Source of the DNA: Bradyrhizobium tropiciagri | Lineage (GTDB): Bacteria > Pseudomonadota > Alphaproteobacteria > Rhizobiales > Xanthobacteraceae | Assembly (NCBI RefSeq): GCF_018130505.1 | Contig: NZ_JAFCKH010000001.1 | Span: 620,001 to 684,000, forward strand | DNA length: 64,000 nt | Direction of reading: 5' to 3' | In this document: positions 1 to 8,802 of the stretch, one piece after another | Position numbering within the stretch: the stretch's first letter is position 1 | Layout: each line of letters begins with the position of its first letter | Notes under the pieces: generated by a model | Told to the model about the DNA's origin: nothing | Databases searched by the model: none | The model's input: the letters and a program-made list of their open reading frames with translations, nothing else | Translations under genes and position numbers: made by a program

Positions 1-116
1 TAGGCCATGTTGAGATGGCCGTTATAGTCGATCCATTGCGGCTCGATCTGCATCACCGAGGAGTGGAACGGGGCGGGCGGCAGCGGCATCTCCCCGGCGG
101 CAGTCTCTGAAATCAT
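1..116 (-). CDS. Hotdog-fold thioesterase, N-terminal part only
   Basis: The first 38 codons of a minus-strand gene that runs off the left edge. The start at 116 opens a short acidic/proline-rich leader followed by FHSSVMQIEPQWIDYNGHLN, the beginning of the hotdog fold of the 4-hydroxybenzoyl-CoA thioesterase-like family, where the DYNGH stretch carries the catalytic-region residues. Such enzymes hydrolyse acyl-CoA thioesters in the cytosol. The substrate cannot be read from this fragment. It is divergent from the FAD oxidoreductase at 244, so the 127 bases between them hold both promoters. Confidence 0.7.
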   Translation of the reverse strand, partial: MISETAAGEMPLPPAPFHSSVMQIEPQWIDYNGHLNMA

Positions 117-243
117 CGTCCATCCCTGTTGTTTGCACGCAATTCGGGCGTGCGCGAAACGACGCGCATTTTTTCGGAACATGCTATCTTGACCCCTTAT
201 ACAAGCTTTGCCACGGTCGGCTAAAGGTGGGAGGACGATTGAC

Positions 244-1668
244 GTGGCGACGACGATTTCGAGCAAGGTGACGCGACCCGAGCCGGCGGCCCTGAAGAGC
301 GCGATCGACGCGCTGGCGGCGCGGTTCGGCAACCGGCTCGTCACGTCGCAGGCGGTGCGCGAGCAGCACGGCCACACCACCACATGGCTGCCGAACCAGC
401 CGCCGGATGCCGTCGTCATGGCGCAGGAAACCGCCGACATCCAGGACGTGGTGCGGATCTGCGCGCAGCACCGCGTGCCGGTGATCGCGTTCGGCACCGG
501 AACCTCGCTGGAAGGCCAGGTCAACGCGCCCGGCGGCGGCGTCTGCATCGACCTCCGCGACATGAACCAGGTGCTGGAGGTGCATGCCGAGGATCTCGAC
601 TGCGTGATCCAGCCCGGCGTGACCCGCAAGGCGCTCAACGAGCACCTGCGTGACCAGGGCCTGTTCTTCCCGATCGATCCCGGCGCCGACGCCTCGCTCG
701 GCGGCATGACCTCGACGCGTGCGTCCGGCACCAACGCGGTGCGCTACGGCACCATGCGCGAGAACGTTCTGGCGCTGAAGGTGGTGCGCGGCGACGGCGA
801 GATCATCACGACCGGCACGCGCGCCAAGAAGTCATCGGCCGGCTACGACCTGACCCATCTGTTCGTCGGCGCCGAGGGCACGCTCGGCATCATCTCCGAG
901 CTCACCATCCGCCTGCGCGGCATCCCAGAGACCATCGCCGCCGCGGCGTGCTCGTTCGATAGCGTGCGCGGCGCCTGCCAGGCTACCATCCTCGCGATCC
1001 AGACCGGCATCCCGGTCGCGCGCATCGAGTTGCTCAATGCCGCGCAGGTGAAGGCCTGCAACAGCTATTCGAAGCTGTCGCTGCCGGAGACGCCGCTGCT
1101 GTTGCTGGAATTCCACGGCAGCGAGGTCGAGGTCGCCGAGCAGTCGAAGAATTTCCGCGATATCGCCGCCGAATGCGGCGGCGGCGACTTCTCCTGGACC
1201 ACCAAGCCGGAAGACCGCACCAAACTGTGGCAGGCGCGGCACGACGCCTACTGGTCGGTGAAGGCGCTGCGGCCGGGCGATCGCATCGGCGTCGTCGCAA
1301 CCGATGTCTGCGTGCCGATCTCGCGGCTCGCCGATTGCGTCACCGAGACCGAGGACGATCTGGAGCGGCTCAATTTGCTGTCGCCGATCGTCGGCCATGT
1401 CGGCGACGGTAATTTCCATTGCTCGCTGGTCTGCGACATCGACAACAAGGACGAGATGGCGCGCGGCGAGGAGTTCATGCACCGCCTGGTCGAGCGTGCC
1501 CAGGCGATGGGCGGGACGTGCACCGGCGAGCACGGCATCGGCCAGGGCAAGCAGAAATATTTGAAGGCGGAGCTCGGCCCCGAGGCGCTCGACGCGATGC
1601 GGGCGCTGAAGCATGCGCTCGATCCGCAAAACATTTTCAACCCCGGAAAGATCGTTCCTGTTGCCTAG
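244..1668 (+). CDS. FAD-linked 2-hydroxyacid (D-lactate/glycolate-type) dehydrogenase
   Basis: A 474-residue flavoprotein of the GlcD/Dld family, which oxidises D-2-hydroxy acids to 2-oxo acids and passes electrons to cytochrome or quinone. The N-terminal half is an FAD-binding type 4 domain with the GTGTSLEGQ and PGADASLGGM loops. The C-terminal FAD-oxidase domain carries HVGDGNFHCSL and ends with GEHGIGQGKQKYL. The length matches single-subunit D-lactate dehydrogenase (cytochrome). I chose the GTG at 244 because GGAGG lies 9 bases before it; an in-frame ATG at 208 would add 12 unconvincing residues. It stands alone, and the exact substrate (D-lactate or glycolate) is inferred. Confidence 0.85.
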   Translation: MATTISSKVTRPEPAALKSAIDALAARFGNRLVTSQAVREQHGHTTTWLPNQPPDAVVMAQETADIQDVVRICAQHRVPVIAFGTGTSLEGQVNAPGGGVCIDLRDMNQVLEVHAEDLDCVIQPGVTRKALNEHLRDQGLFFPIDPGADASLGGMTSTRASGTNAVRYGTMRENVLALKVVRGDGEIITTGTRAKKSSAGYDLTHLFVGAEGTLGIISELTIRLRGIPETIAAAACSFDSVRGACQATILAIQTGIPVARIELLNAAQVKACNSYSKLSLPETPLLLLEFHGSEVEVAEQSKNFRDIAAECGGGDFSWTTKPEDRTKLWQARHDAYWSVKALRPGDRIGVVATDVCVPISRLADCVTETEDDLERLNLLSPIVGHVGDGNFHCSLVCDIDNKDEMARGEEFMHRLVERAQAMGGTCTGEHGIGQGKQKYLKAELGPEALDAMRALKHALDPQNIFNPGKIVPVA

Positions 1669-1775
1669 AGCGTGGTGCGCGAAAGCGCGAGGCGGTTTTC
1701 CCTGTGGCGGACGCGTAGCGTTCGCGATCATGCTCAAAATTGATTGTCTCGATCTTCCGGCCACAGGATGTGGCG

Positions 1776-2165
1776 ATGATTTGGTTCAAGAAGACCAGGC
1801 CCACTGAAATCTGGGAGGAGCCCATCGAGGGGCCGCTCGGCGACATCGAGGCCGCGCAGCGGATTCGTGCGATCTGCCGCGCCGCCGCCGACAGTGCCGA
1901 GAAGGTGGGCAAGCCCCAGGGGCGCCCGACCCAGCAGCAGGCCGAGCGCGACCGCTACGAGCAGGCCGCCAAGACCGCGATGGAAATCGCGATGAAGATC
2001 TCCGACGAACTGGTGCGCGACTCCGCGGTGCGCGAGATCGTCGGCCTCTGCATCAAGGCCAACAACATGAAGACCGCGCGGGCGCTGTTCCGTGCCATCC
2101 ACACTGGCTCGATCAAGGATGAAGTGCTGAGGGAGCACCCGGCGCTCGCCGGCGGGCCGGAGTGA
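1776..2165 (+). CDS. Hypothetical protein, small helical cytosolic
   Basis: A 129-residue protein that I do not recognise. It has no signal peptide or membrane segment and is rich in charged, helix-favouring residues, with a run resembling a four-helix or TPR-like hairpin (SDELVRDSAVREIVGLCIKA, then NNMKTARALFRAIH). The ATG at 1776 follows an AGGA; a GTG/ATG 12 codons upstream would add an odd leader. Third-position GC bias is that of neighbouring genes, so it is very probably real. Nothing around it suggests a role. Confidence 0.6.
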   Translation: MIWFKKTRPTEIWEEPIEGPLGDIEAAQRIRAICRAAADSAEKVGKPQGRPTQQQAERDRYEQAAKTAMEIAMKISDELVRDSAVREIVGLCIKANNMKTARALFRAIHTGSIKDEVLREHPALAGGPE

Positions 2166-2326
2166 GTGGCTCGGACTGAGCGCGCTCACATGAAGTCATC
2201 ACGTCCGTTTTACCCCGACACGATCAGAAACACGGCTACGGTGCGGTCTCGTACGGCAAATGAGTGCGTCTGCGGGCCTCGCGCATTGGGGACACCCTGC
2301 AAATCGTTGCCGCAAGGAGGACGGAA

Positions 2327-3928
2327 GTGGCTTCTCTCCGCATCCCGCTTTCGCTTCTTCTGATATCCCTCGGTGCGATTGCCGCGGCGTGGTGGTGGCT
2401 GGCCATGCCGGTCAGTCTGGCGCGCGCACCGATCGATCCGAATGCCAAGCTGCAATGCATCTCGTACTCGCCCTTCCGCAACCATCAGACGTCATCGGCC
2501 GAGACGCAGGTGTCACGCGAACAGATCGCGGAGGATCTTACCGAGCTTGCCAGGATCACCGAATGCATCCGTATCTATGCGACCGATCTCGGTCTCGATC
2601 AGGTCCCCGACGTTGCGGCCGAGGTGGGGCTGAAAGTCATCCAGGGAATCTGGCTCAGCAAGGACCGGCAGAAGAACGCCGCGCAGATATCGACGGCCGT
2701 CCGCCTCGCCCGGCAATATCCGCAGACCATCATTGCGCTGGTGGTCGGCAACGAGGTGCTGCTGCACCGGGAAATGTCGGCGCCCGACCTTGCCGCCCTG
2801 ATCCGTTCGGTGAAGGCGCAAGTAGCGGTGCCCGTCACCTATTCCGACGTCTGGGAGTATTGGCTGCGCTATCGCGAGCTTGAGAGCGCGGTCGATTTCG
2901 TCACCGTTCATATCCTGCCATATTGGGAGAACGTCCCGATCCCCGCGGAATCGGCCGCCGCCCACGTCGATGCCGTGCGCAGGCGGGTCGCGTCGGCTTT
3001 TCCGGGCAAGGAAATCCTGATCGGCGAGACCGGCTGGCCGAGCGAGGGACGGATGCGCGAGTCGGCGCTGCCGTCGCGCACCAACCAGGCCCGGGTGATC
3101 TCGGAGGTGCTCGAGCTGGCCCGGCGCGAGCATTTCCGCGTCAACCTGTTCGAAGCCTATGATGAATCGTGGAAGCATGAGTTCGAGGGCACGGTCGGCG
3201 GCTCCTGGGGCCTGTTCGATTCCGCAACGCGTATGCCGAAATATCCGCCCGGCGTCCCCGTCAGCAATTTTCCGTCCTGGAAGCTGCAGATGGCCAGCGG
3301 GATGGCGCTGGCGATCCTGGCGTTTGCCGCGGCATGGCTGACCTCGCGGCGCAAGCCTTGGCAACCCGGTCTGGCCGCATGGGTTGCGGTGGCAGTATCG
3401 GCAACTATGGCCGGAATCCTGTTCGGGGTGACCGTCCAGAAGATGGTCCATGAAAGCTACGGAACGGGCAACTGGCTGCTGTGGGGCACACTTCTGGTGG
3501 CGGCGACCGCTTCCCCCGTGTTCGGCGCCAGCGCCTTGATGTCGGGGCGCGCGCCGCCCGCATTTCTGGAATTGGTGGGTCCGGAGGACGGCCGGACGCC
3601 TTCGCTGCTCGCGGCCGTGCACGGATTGCTCTGGATCGTCATCGTCGTCATCGCCACGCAGACTGCGCTCGGCTTCGTGTTCGACCCGCGCGAGAAGGAT
3701 TTTCCCTACGCGGCCCTCACCATGGCGGCTGTCCCGTTTGCCGCGATGACGCTGCTCAACCGCCCCAGGAAAGCCAGCCGCCCTGTGGCGGAATCGTTGT
3801 TCGCCGCTGTGTTCCTCATCGCTGCTGTCTATACCGGGCTCAGCGAAGGGCTGGAGAACTGGCAATCGTTGTGGACGTGTGCCGCCTACCTGCTGCTTGC
3901 GCTGACGCTGTCGCGGGCGCGTGTCTGA
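2327..3928 (+). CDS. GH17-domain membrane beta-glucan synthase (NdvC-like)
   Basis: A 533-residue membrane protein. After one N-terminal membrane anchor (about residues 4-28) comes a glycoside hydrolase family 17 domain (about 45-310) with the acid/base site VVGNEVLL and the nucleophile signature GETGWPSEG. The last 200 residues form about six to seven membrane helices. This order is that of the Bradyrhizobium beta-(1,6)-glucan synthesis protein NdvC, needed for periplasmic cyclic beta-1,3/1,6-glucans. The GTG at 2327 is chosen because AAGGAGG lies 7-8 bases upstream; an ATG at 2264 gives a weaker start. It ends 17 bases before the convergent SulP gene. Assignment as NdvC itself, rather than a paralogue, is inference. 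Confidence 0.75.
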   Translation: MASLRIPLSLLLISLGAIAAAWWWLAMPVSLARAPIDPNAKLQCISYSPFRNHQTSSAETQVSREQIAEDLTELARITECIRIYATDLGLDQVPDVAAEVGLKVIQGIWLSKDRQKNAAQISTAVRLARQYPQTIIALVVGNEVLLHREMSAPDLAALIRSVKAQVAVPVTYSDVWEYWLRYRELESAVDFVTVHILPYWENVPIPAESAAAHVDAVRRRVASAFPGKEILIGETGWPSEGRMRESALPSRTNQARVISEVLELARREHFRVNLFEAYDESWKHEFEGTVGGSWGLFDSATRMPKYPPGVPVSNFPSWKLQMASGMALAILAFAAAWLTSRRKPWQPGLAAWVAVAVSATMAGILFGVTVQKMVHESYGTGNWLLWGTLLVAATASPVFGASALMSGRAPPAFLELVGPEDGRTPSLLAAVHGLLWIVIVVIATQTALGFVFDPREKDFPYAALTMAAVPFAAMTLLNRPRKASRPVAESLFAAVFLIAAVYTGLSEGLENWQSLWTCAAYLLLALTLSRARV

Positions 3929-3945
3929 ACGCGTTGGGCATCCGC

Positions 3946-5631
3946 TCAGCTCGTCCCGCTCAGCGCGCGCACGGCTTCGTCGACGCTGCGGAAGACGTGG
4001 TCCCTCGGCAGCACATCATAGAGGCCGAAGCGCTCGAAGGCGTCCTGGGCGCGGGTCGATTCCAGCCGTGCCACCGCCACCGTCACGTCCTGCTCGCGGC
4101 ACTCGCGGAATAGATCGTGCAACGCCTGCGCCGCCGTGAAATCGATCTCGATCACGCCGCTGGCCTCGATCACGAGCAGGCGCGGCTTCGGCGCCCTGCC
4201 GATCGCCTTGAGCACGGCGCCGTGAAAACCTTCGGCGTTGAGGAACGACAGCGGCGCCTGCAGCCCGACCACGGCGATGCCGGCCTTGCGCTCGCCGGTG
4301 ACGTGCGAACTCGCCGGCCACCAGATCGTGGTGCCGGGCACGTGCACGAACTCGACGAGGCCTCCCCGCGTCGTGGTCCAGATGCCGTGCAGCAGCGACA
4401 GCGCGATGCCGACGGCGACGCCTTGCTCGATCGGCAGCACGATGATCGCCGCCGCCGTCGCCACCACCAGCAGGAATTCGTAGAACGACTGCCGGAAGAT
4501 CTTCAGGATCTGCGTCACGCGGATGATGCGCAGCGCCACGAACAAAAGCACGCCGCCGAGCGCGGCATCCGGCACGTGCTGCAGCAGGGTCGCGCCGAAC
4601 GCCAGCAGCGCGAGCACGATCGCCGCCGCGAACAGTCCGGCAAGCTGGCTGCGCCCGCCGGTCTCCGACACGATCCCGGTGCGCGGCGGCGAGGCGTTGA
4701 CCGGGAAGGCGCCGAACAGGCCGGAGAGCACACTGCCGGCGCCGGCGCCGAGGAAATCGCGGTCGACATCGGCCGGCTTGTCCGGGTCCGACAGGAACGA
4801 GCGCGTCGTCGCCGCGGTCTGCACCATCACGACGACGGCGATCAAGAGCGCCAGCGACAGCAGCTTGACCCATCGCTCCGGCGCGAGGTCGGGAAGCGAC
4901 GGCGTCGGCAGTGTCGCGGGCACGGCGCCGACCACCTTGACGCCCTTGCTTTCGAGATGGCCGGCGATCACCGCGAGCGTCGCGGCGACGAGGCCGATCA
5001 GCGCACCCGGGATCCGCGCGCTGATCTTCTCCGCGCCGGCGACCAGCGCCAGCACGCCGAGGCCGATCGCGACCGTATAGGGATTGGTCTGGCCGATATT
5101 TCCAGCGAGCACCCCGAGCTTGTAGAGCGTCGGGCCGGCCGGCGCGGTCAGGCCGAGCACGCCGGGCAGCTGCGAGACCAGGATGTGCACGGAGATGCCG
5201 GCGAGGAAGCCGACCGTCACCGGCGTAGACAGCAAATTGGCGACCCAGCCCAGCCTGAACAGGCTGCCCGCGATCATGATGGCGCCGACCAACAGCGCCA
5301 GTGCCATCGCCTGCGCCTGATAGTCGGGTGAGCCTGCGGTTGCCATCAAGGCCAGCCCGCCGGCGAAGATCGGCGTGATGGTGGAGTCGGCGCCGCAGGA
5401 CAGGAAGCGGTTGGCGCCGAACATCGCAAAGCCGATCGAGCCGGCGATGAAGGCGAAGAAGCCGATCTGCGGCGCGAAGCCGCCGAGCCGCGCCGTCGCC
5501 ATCTGCTCGGGAATCGCGATCGCGGCTAGGGTCAATCCCGCGATCAGATCGCCCGGGAGACTGCTTGCGCGGAAGCCGGCGAGCGAGCGGAAGACCGGCC
5601 AGTTGGCGCGTGTCGGTTGGTCCTGGCCCAT
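3946..5631 (-). CDS. SulP-family anion permease with STAS domain
   Basis: A 561-residue SulP (SLC26) transporter, which carries sulfate, bicarbonate or organic anions across the inner membrane. The N-terminal 400 residues hold about 12 to 14 hydrophobic segments, beginning with the family motif GLTLAAIAIPEQMATARLGG. The C-terminal region (about 440-555) is a STAS domain with the core LVIEASGVIEIDFTAAQAL. The ATG at 5631 has GAGGAG upstream, so it is preferred over the GTG 6 codons earlier. No sulfate-assimilation gene is adjacent, so the substrate stays open. A long inverted repeat lies just upstream. Confidence 0.88.
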   Translation of the reverse strand: MGQDQPTRANWPVFRSLAGFRASSLPGDLIAGLTLAAIAIPEQMATARLGGFAPQIGFFAFIAGSIGFAMFGANRFLSCGADSTITPIFAGGLALMATAGSPDYQAQAMALALLVGAIMIAGSLFRLGWVANLLSTPVTVGFLAGISVHILVSQLPGVLGLTAPAGPTLYKLGVLAGNIGQTNPYTVAIGLGVLALVAGAEKISARIPGALIGLVAATLAVIAGHLESKGVKVVGAVPATLPTPSLPDLAPERWVKLLSLALLIAVVVMVQTAATTRSFLSDPDKPADVDRDFLGAGAGSVLSGLFGAFPVNASPPRTGIVSETGGRSQLAGLFAAAIVLALLAFGATLLQHVPDAALGGVLLFVALRIIRVTQILKIFRQSFYEFLLVVATAAAIIVLPIEQGVAVGIALSLLHGIWTTTRGGLVEFVHVPGTTIWWPASSHVTGERKAGIAVVGLQAPLSFLNAEGFHGAVLKAIGRAPKPRLLVIEASGVIEIDFTAAQALHDLFRECREQDVTVAVARLESTRAQDAFERFGLYDVLPRDHVFRSVDEAVRALSGTS

Positions 5632-5712
5632 TGCTCCGGCTCTCCTCACGTCTGCTCGGGGAAATAGTCCGACATCACGCAGCCAAAAGCCAGCAGAGAC
5701 ACGAAGGTTTAT

Positions 5713-5804
5713 CCCGCGTCATTGCGAGGAGCGAAGCGACGAAGCAATCCATCTATCCGCATATGCGGTGCGATGGATTGCTTCGCTTCGCTCGCAATGA
5801 CGGG
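5713..5804. repeat. Long inverted intergenic repeat
   Basis: A 92-base imperfect palindrome. The left arm starts CCCGCGTCATTGCGAGGAGC and the right arm ends GCTCGCAATGACGGG, with GAAGCAATCCAT / ATGGATTGCTTC inside and a perfect CCGCATATGCGG at the centre. This is a REP-like element of the kind scattered between genes in this family. It sits between two minus-strand genes, where it could act as a transcript-end hairpin. Confidence 0.8.
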
Positions 5805-5817
5805 AGAGGGGCCGGCC

Positions 5818-6549
5818 CTATCCGATATTCTGCAGCGCCGGAAACGTCTCCAGCAGCCAGACGCTGACGCTCGACACCGCGCCGGTCAGAAAGCCGATGC
5901 CGGTGATCACCATCAGCACGCCCATTGCCCGCTCGACGGTGTCGAGATGGCGCTTCATCCGCGCGAACAGCGAGGAGAAATGCTTGATCATGAAGGCCGC
6001 GAGCAGGAAGGGGATGCCGAGCCCGGCGGAATAGACCGCGAGCAGGCCGGCGCCTTTGGTCACCGTGGCCTCGGCGGCCGCGATCGACAGGATCGCGGCG
6101 AGGATCGGGCCGATGCACGGCGTCCAGCCGAACGCGAATGCCAGGCCCATGACATAGGCGCCCCACAGCCCGACCGGCTTCGGCGCAGTCATTCGTCCCT
6201 CGCGCATCAAAAGGCCGATCCGGGTGATGCCGAGGAAGTGCAGGCCCATGATGATGATGACGATGCCGGCCAGGATCGACAACTCGGCCGACCACGCCCG
6301 CACCAGGCCGCCGACGAACGACGCGCTGGCGCCGAGCGCCACGAACACGGTGGAGAAGCCGAGCACGAACATCAGTGCCGCCGTCATTACCGCGCGCTTG
6401 GACGCGGGGCTGGCGCCGTCCTGGTTGACCTGCTCGATGGTCGCGCCGGTCAGATAGATCAGATAGGGCGGCACCAGCGGCAGCACGCAGGGCGACAGGA
6501 AACTGACAAGTCCGGCAACCAGGGCCGCCGGGATCGAGACGTCGTGCAT
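5818..6549 (-). CDS. CcdA-family membrane thiol-reductant transporter
   Basis: A 243-residue polytopic protein with six hydrophobic segments and the two CcdA hallmark sites, FLSPCVLPLVPPY in helix 1 and GWTPCIGPIL in helix 4. The paired cysteines carry reducing equivalents from cytosolic thioredoxin across the inner membrane to periplasmic partners in cytochrome c maturation or disulfide reduction. The start at 6549 (MHDVSIPAAL) removes a non-conserved upstream stretch. No cytochrome c maturation or periplasmic thioredoxin gene lies next to it, so the partner is unknown. Confidence 0.88.
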   Translation of the reverse strand: MHDVSIPAALVAGLVSFLSPCVLPLVPPYLIYLTGATIEQVNQDGASPASKRAVMTAALMFVLGFSTVFVALGASASFVGGLVRAWSAELSILAGIVIIIMGLHFLGITRIGLLMREGRMTAPKPVGLWGAYVMGLAFAFGWTPCIGPILAAILSIAAAEATVTKGAGLLAVYSAGLGIPFLLAAFMIKHFSSLFARMKRHLDTVERAMGVLMVITGIGFLTGAVSSVSVWLLETFPALQNIG

Positions 6550-6678
6550 CAATGAACCTTCGTGGGTAACTGTCCTGTCATGGCGTCTACGCCCTAAACA
6601 ATCCAGAAGTTTCGTCGCCGGCGCATTCAACTATGGTCACAGGCCCGTGTGCGGGGGTGCCGCGTTCCCATCCACCGC

Positions 6679-6783
6679 TGTCATCGCCCGGCTCGACCGG
6701 GCGATCCAGTACGCCGCAGCCTCTCGGCTCTATCACTGCCGCCTCTGGAATACTGGATCACCCGGTCAAGCCGGGTGATGACA
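6679..6783. repeat. Long inverted intergenic repeat
   Basis: A 105-base stem-loop. The left arm starts TGTCATCGCCCGGCTCGACC and runs to GATCCAGTA. The right arm mirrors it as TACTGGATCACCCGGTCAAG and ends GGGTGATGACA. Each arm is itself a small palindrome (CCCGG-N-CCGGG type). It is of the same sequence family as the repeat at 42734-42820 and lies between a CcdA gene and the end of the GntR gene. Confidence 0.8.
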
Positions 6784-6830
6784 CCGCGTTGTTGCGGCAG
6801 GGGACGCCGGCGGGGAAAGGCTGTGCCTCC

Positions 6831-7571
6831 TCACCGTCGGGGCGTGGAGCGCGGCATCTCGAACTCGCGGCCCCTGATCCGCACCAGATCGTCGGCGGAA
6901 TGCGTCAGCAGCACCACTGTCGCCTCGCGCGCCGCCTCGGCATCGCCGGCGGCGATCGCGTCGAGCACGGCGCGGTGCTCGATCAGGGCGCGCGGTCGAT
7001 GCGAGCCGGGGGCCGCGATCGTAAAGCTCTGGCGCAGGGTGATCTCGAACATCTGCGCGATCGGCCAGAAGAACTCGTTGCGGGTGGCGAAATAGATCGA
7101 CTGGTGGAAGGCGATGTCGGCGGCGACGAACGCCTCGTTGGTGGTGGCCGCATCCATCCCGTCGCAGCCGGCGCGGATGCGCGCGATGTCCTCTTCGCCG
7201 GCATGAATAGCGGCCAGCGCCGCCGCGCCCGGCTCGACCGCGGTGCGCAGCTGGAACAGCTTTGCCAGATAGCGATCTATGTCGGCGGTCTCGAGATGCC
7301 AGCGCAGCACGTCCGGATCGAGCTGGTTCCACTGCTCGGGCGGACGCACCCGCGTGCCGCTCTTCGGCCGCGATTCGATCAGGCCCTTGCCGGTGAGGGT
7401 GCGCATCGCCTCGCGCACCACGGTGCGGCTGACGTCCATCATCTGGCAGATCTGCATTTCCGGCGGCAGCGCCTCGCCGACGCCGATCTCGCCGCGTACG
7501 ATACTGCTGCCGACGCGGTCGGTGACCTGGCTGTGCACATTGCGATGCAACGCGCTGGATGTCTGGAACAT
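6831..7571 (-). CDS. GntR/FadR-family transcriptional regulator
   Basis: A 246-residue repressor or activator. Residues about 10-80 are a GntR winged helix (LPPEMQICQMMDVSRTVVRE, then KGLIESRPKSGTRV). Residues about 95-235 are an all-helical FCD ligand domain with the usual metal-site pattern: Asp/His in ADIAFHQSIYF, His in EHRAVLDAI and His in LLTHSADDL. FCD proteins sense small organic acids. It is divergent from the TRAP transporter genes beginning at 7767, with a perfect palindrome between them, so it very likely controls that cluster and itself. The ATG at 7571 starts the conserved part. Confidence 0.88.
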   Translation of the reverse strand: MFQTSSALHRNVHSQVTDRVGSSIVRGEIGVGEALPPEMQICQMMDVSRTVVREAMRTLTGKGLIESRPKSGTRVRPPEQWNQLDPDVLRWHLETADIDRYLAKLFQLRTAVEPGAAALAAIHAGEEDIARIRAGCDGMDAATTNEAFVAADIAFHQSIYFATRNEFFWPIAQMFEITLRQSFTIAAPGSHRPRALIEHRAVLDAIAAGDAEAAREATVVLLTHSADDLVRIRGREFEMPRSTPRR

Positions 7572-7629
7572 CGGGGCCTCACTGCGGTTGAAGCGTGCAT
7601 CGCGGTCATTGCACGATCCGGTTGCACCG

Positions 7630-7660
7630 TTGCGCAACCGCGTTGCGCGCCCTTGCGCAA
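7630..7660. promoter_or_regulatory. Two TTGCGCAA palindromes upstream of TRAP operon
   Basis: Perfect 8-base palindromes TTGCGCAA occur at 7630-7637 and 7653-7660, with centres 23 bases apart, about two helical turns. A related GTTGCGCG half lies between them. The spacing suggests paired sites for a dimeric protein facing the same side of the helix. The binding protein is not known. Confidence 0.4.
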
Positions 7661-7671
7661 CATGCTTCGTT

Positions 7672-7690
7672 TTGTCATACATTATGACAA
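7672..7690. promoter_or_regulatory. Probable GntR operator
   Basis: A perfect inverted repeat, TTGTCATA then CAT then TATGACAA, lies between the divergent GntR gene and the TRAP genes. Its symmetry, size and AT-rich core are typical of FadR-subfamily operators (TGGTN-type half sites vary). It lies 77 bases upstream of the dctP start and 101 bases from the gntR start, so one bound dimer could affect both. Confidence 0.6.
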
Positions 7691-7766
7691 CAAAACTGCC
7701 AAGCTCGCTGCGTCAACGCGCGGGCGACAACGATCCATGAGCCAGCCGTCCCCGGGGAGGAGCAAC

Positions 7767-8798
7767 ATGACGACCAAGCGCGTGAGCCGCCGTATTGTCT
7801 TGCAGTCGTCGGCCGCAGCGGGCGCGTGGCTCGCCGCCACCCCCGCGTTGATCGGACGCGCAGAGGCCGCGGTGATGAAGATGCGCTGCTCGTCGTCGCT
7901 GCCCAACGATCCGAAATACGCCAACGGCCGCGTCTACTACGACAACCTCGTCAAGCAGCTCAAAGCAGGCGGGCTCGGCGGCCAGATCGACCTCACGTTC
8001 TTCCCGGACAACCAGCTCGGCCAGGAGATCGACGTTATCAACTCGGTGAAGCTCGGCGTCATCGACCTGATGGTGTCGGGCTCGTCGATCTCGGCCAACC
8101 TCGTGCCGCTGGTCGGCACCTTCGACCTCGGCTACCTCTTCACCAGCTTCCAGCAGCAGACCAAGGCGTTCGACGCCGGCGCGGCGAAGCCGATCGAGGA
8201 TGCGCTGCTCAAGGGCGGAAACATCCGCATCATCGCCTGGGCCTATAACTTCGGCGCCCGCAGCGTGCTGGCGAAGAAGCCGGTGAAGACGCCGGAGGAT
8301 CTCGCCGGTCTTAAGATCCGCACACTGCCCAATCCGATCATCACCGAATGCCTGCGCCTGATGGGCGCAGCGGCGACGCCGCTGGCGTTCGGCGAGATCT
8401 ATACCGCGCTGCAGGCCGGCGTGCTCGACGGCCTCGAGCACGATCCGCCGACCATTCTGGCCAGCAAGTTCTACGAAACCTCGAAGCACTATGCGCTGAC
8501 CCAGCACATCTTCTCGCCGCTCGCTGTTTATTTCAGCGAGACCACCTTCAACCGCATGGACCCCAAGCTGCGCGAGGGTTTCCTCGATGCCGCGAAGAAG
8601 GCCGCGGCCGACACCAGGGCGCATGGCCTTGCGGTCGAGAAGGAGGCGCAGGCGGCGCTGGTCGAGAAGGGCGTCACCGTGGTCGAATGCGACAAGGAGG
8701 CGTTCCGCAAGCGCGTGCTGCCGCAGACCGACAATTTCATCAAGGCGCGGCCCGAGGCGAAGGCCGTGATCGACATGATCCGCGCCACCCAGGCCTGA
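7767..8798 (+). CDS. TRAP transporter substrate-binding protein (DctP family)
   Basis: A 343-residue periplasmic solute receptor. The N-terminus has a twin-arginine-like leader (SRRIVLQ, then a hydrophobic run and cleavage near GRAEA). The body carries the DctP fold, including KIRTLPNP with the conserved carboxylate-binding Arg and FGEIYTALQAGVLDGLEHDP. TRAP receptors mostly bind C4-dicarboxylates, sugar acids or 2-oxo/hydroxy acids. The ATG at 7767 has GGGGAGGAG 5-10 bases before it; much upstream coding-like sequence belongs to the regulatory region. It is the first gene of an operon with DctQM and a hydroxyacid dehydrogenase. Confidence 0.9.
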   Translation: MTTKRVSRRIVLQSSAAAGAWLAATPALIGRAEAAVMKMRCSSSLPNDPKYANGRVYYDNLVKQLKAGGLGGQIDLTFFPDNQLGQEIDVINSVKLGVIDLMVSGSSISANLVPLVGTFDLGYLFTSFQQQTKAFDAGAAKPIEDALLKGGNIRIIAWAYNFGARSVLAKKPVKTPEDLAGLKIRTLPNPIITECLRLMGAAATPLAFGEIYTALQAGVLDGLEHDPPTILASKFYETSKHYALTQHIFSPLAVYFSETTFNRMDPKLREGFLDAAKKAAADTRAHGLAVEKEAQAALVEKGVTVVECDKEAFRKRVLPQTDNFIKARPEAKAVIDMIRATQA

Positions 8799-8802
8799 GC
8801 CG

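Noticed and set aside
4117-5331. Plus-strand open frame (404 codons) opposite SulP
   Set aside because: Same reason: low-complexity Arg/Asp/Gln composition, while the minus strand encodes a complete SulP protein.
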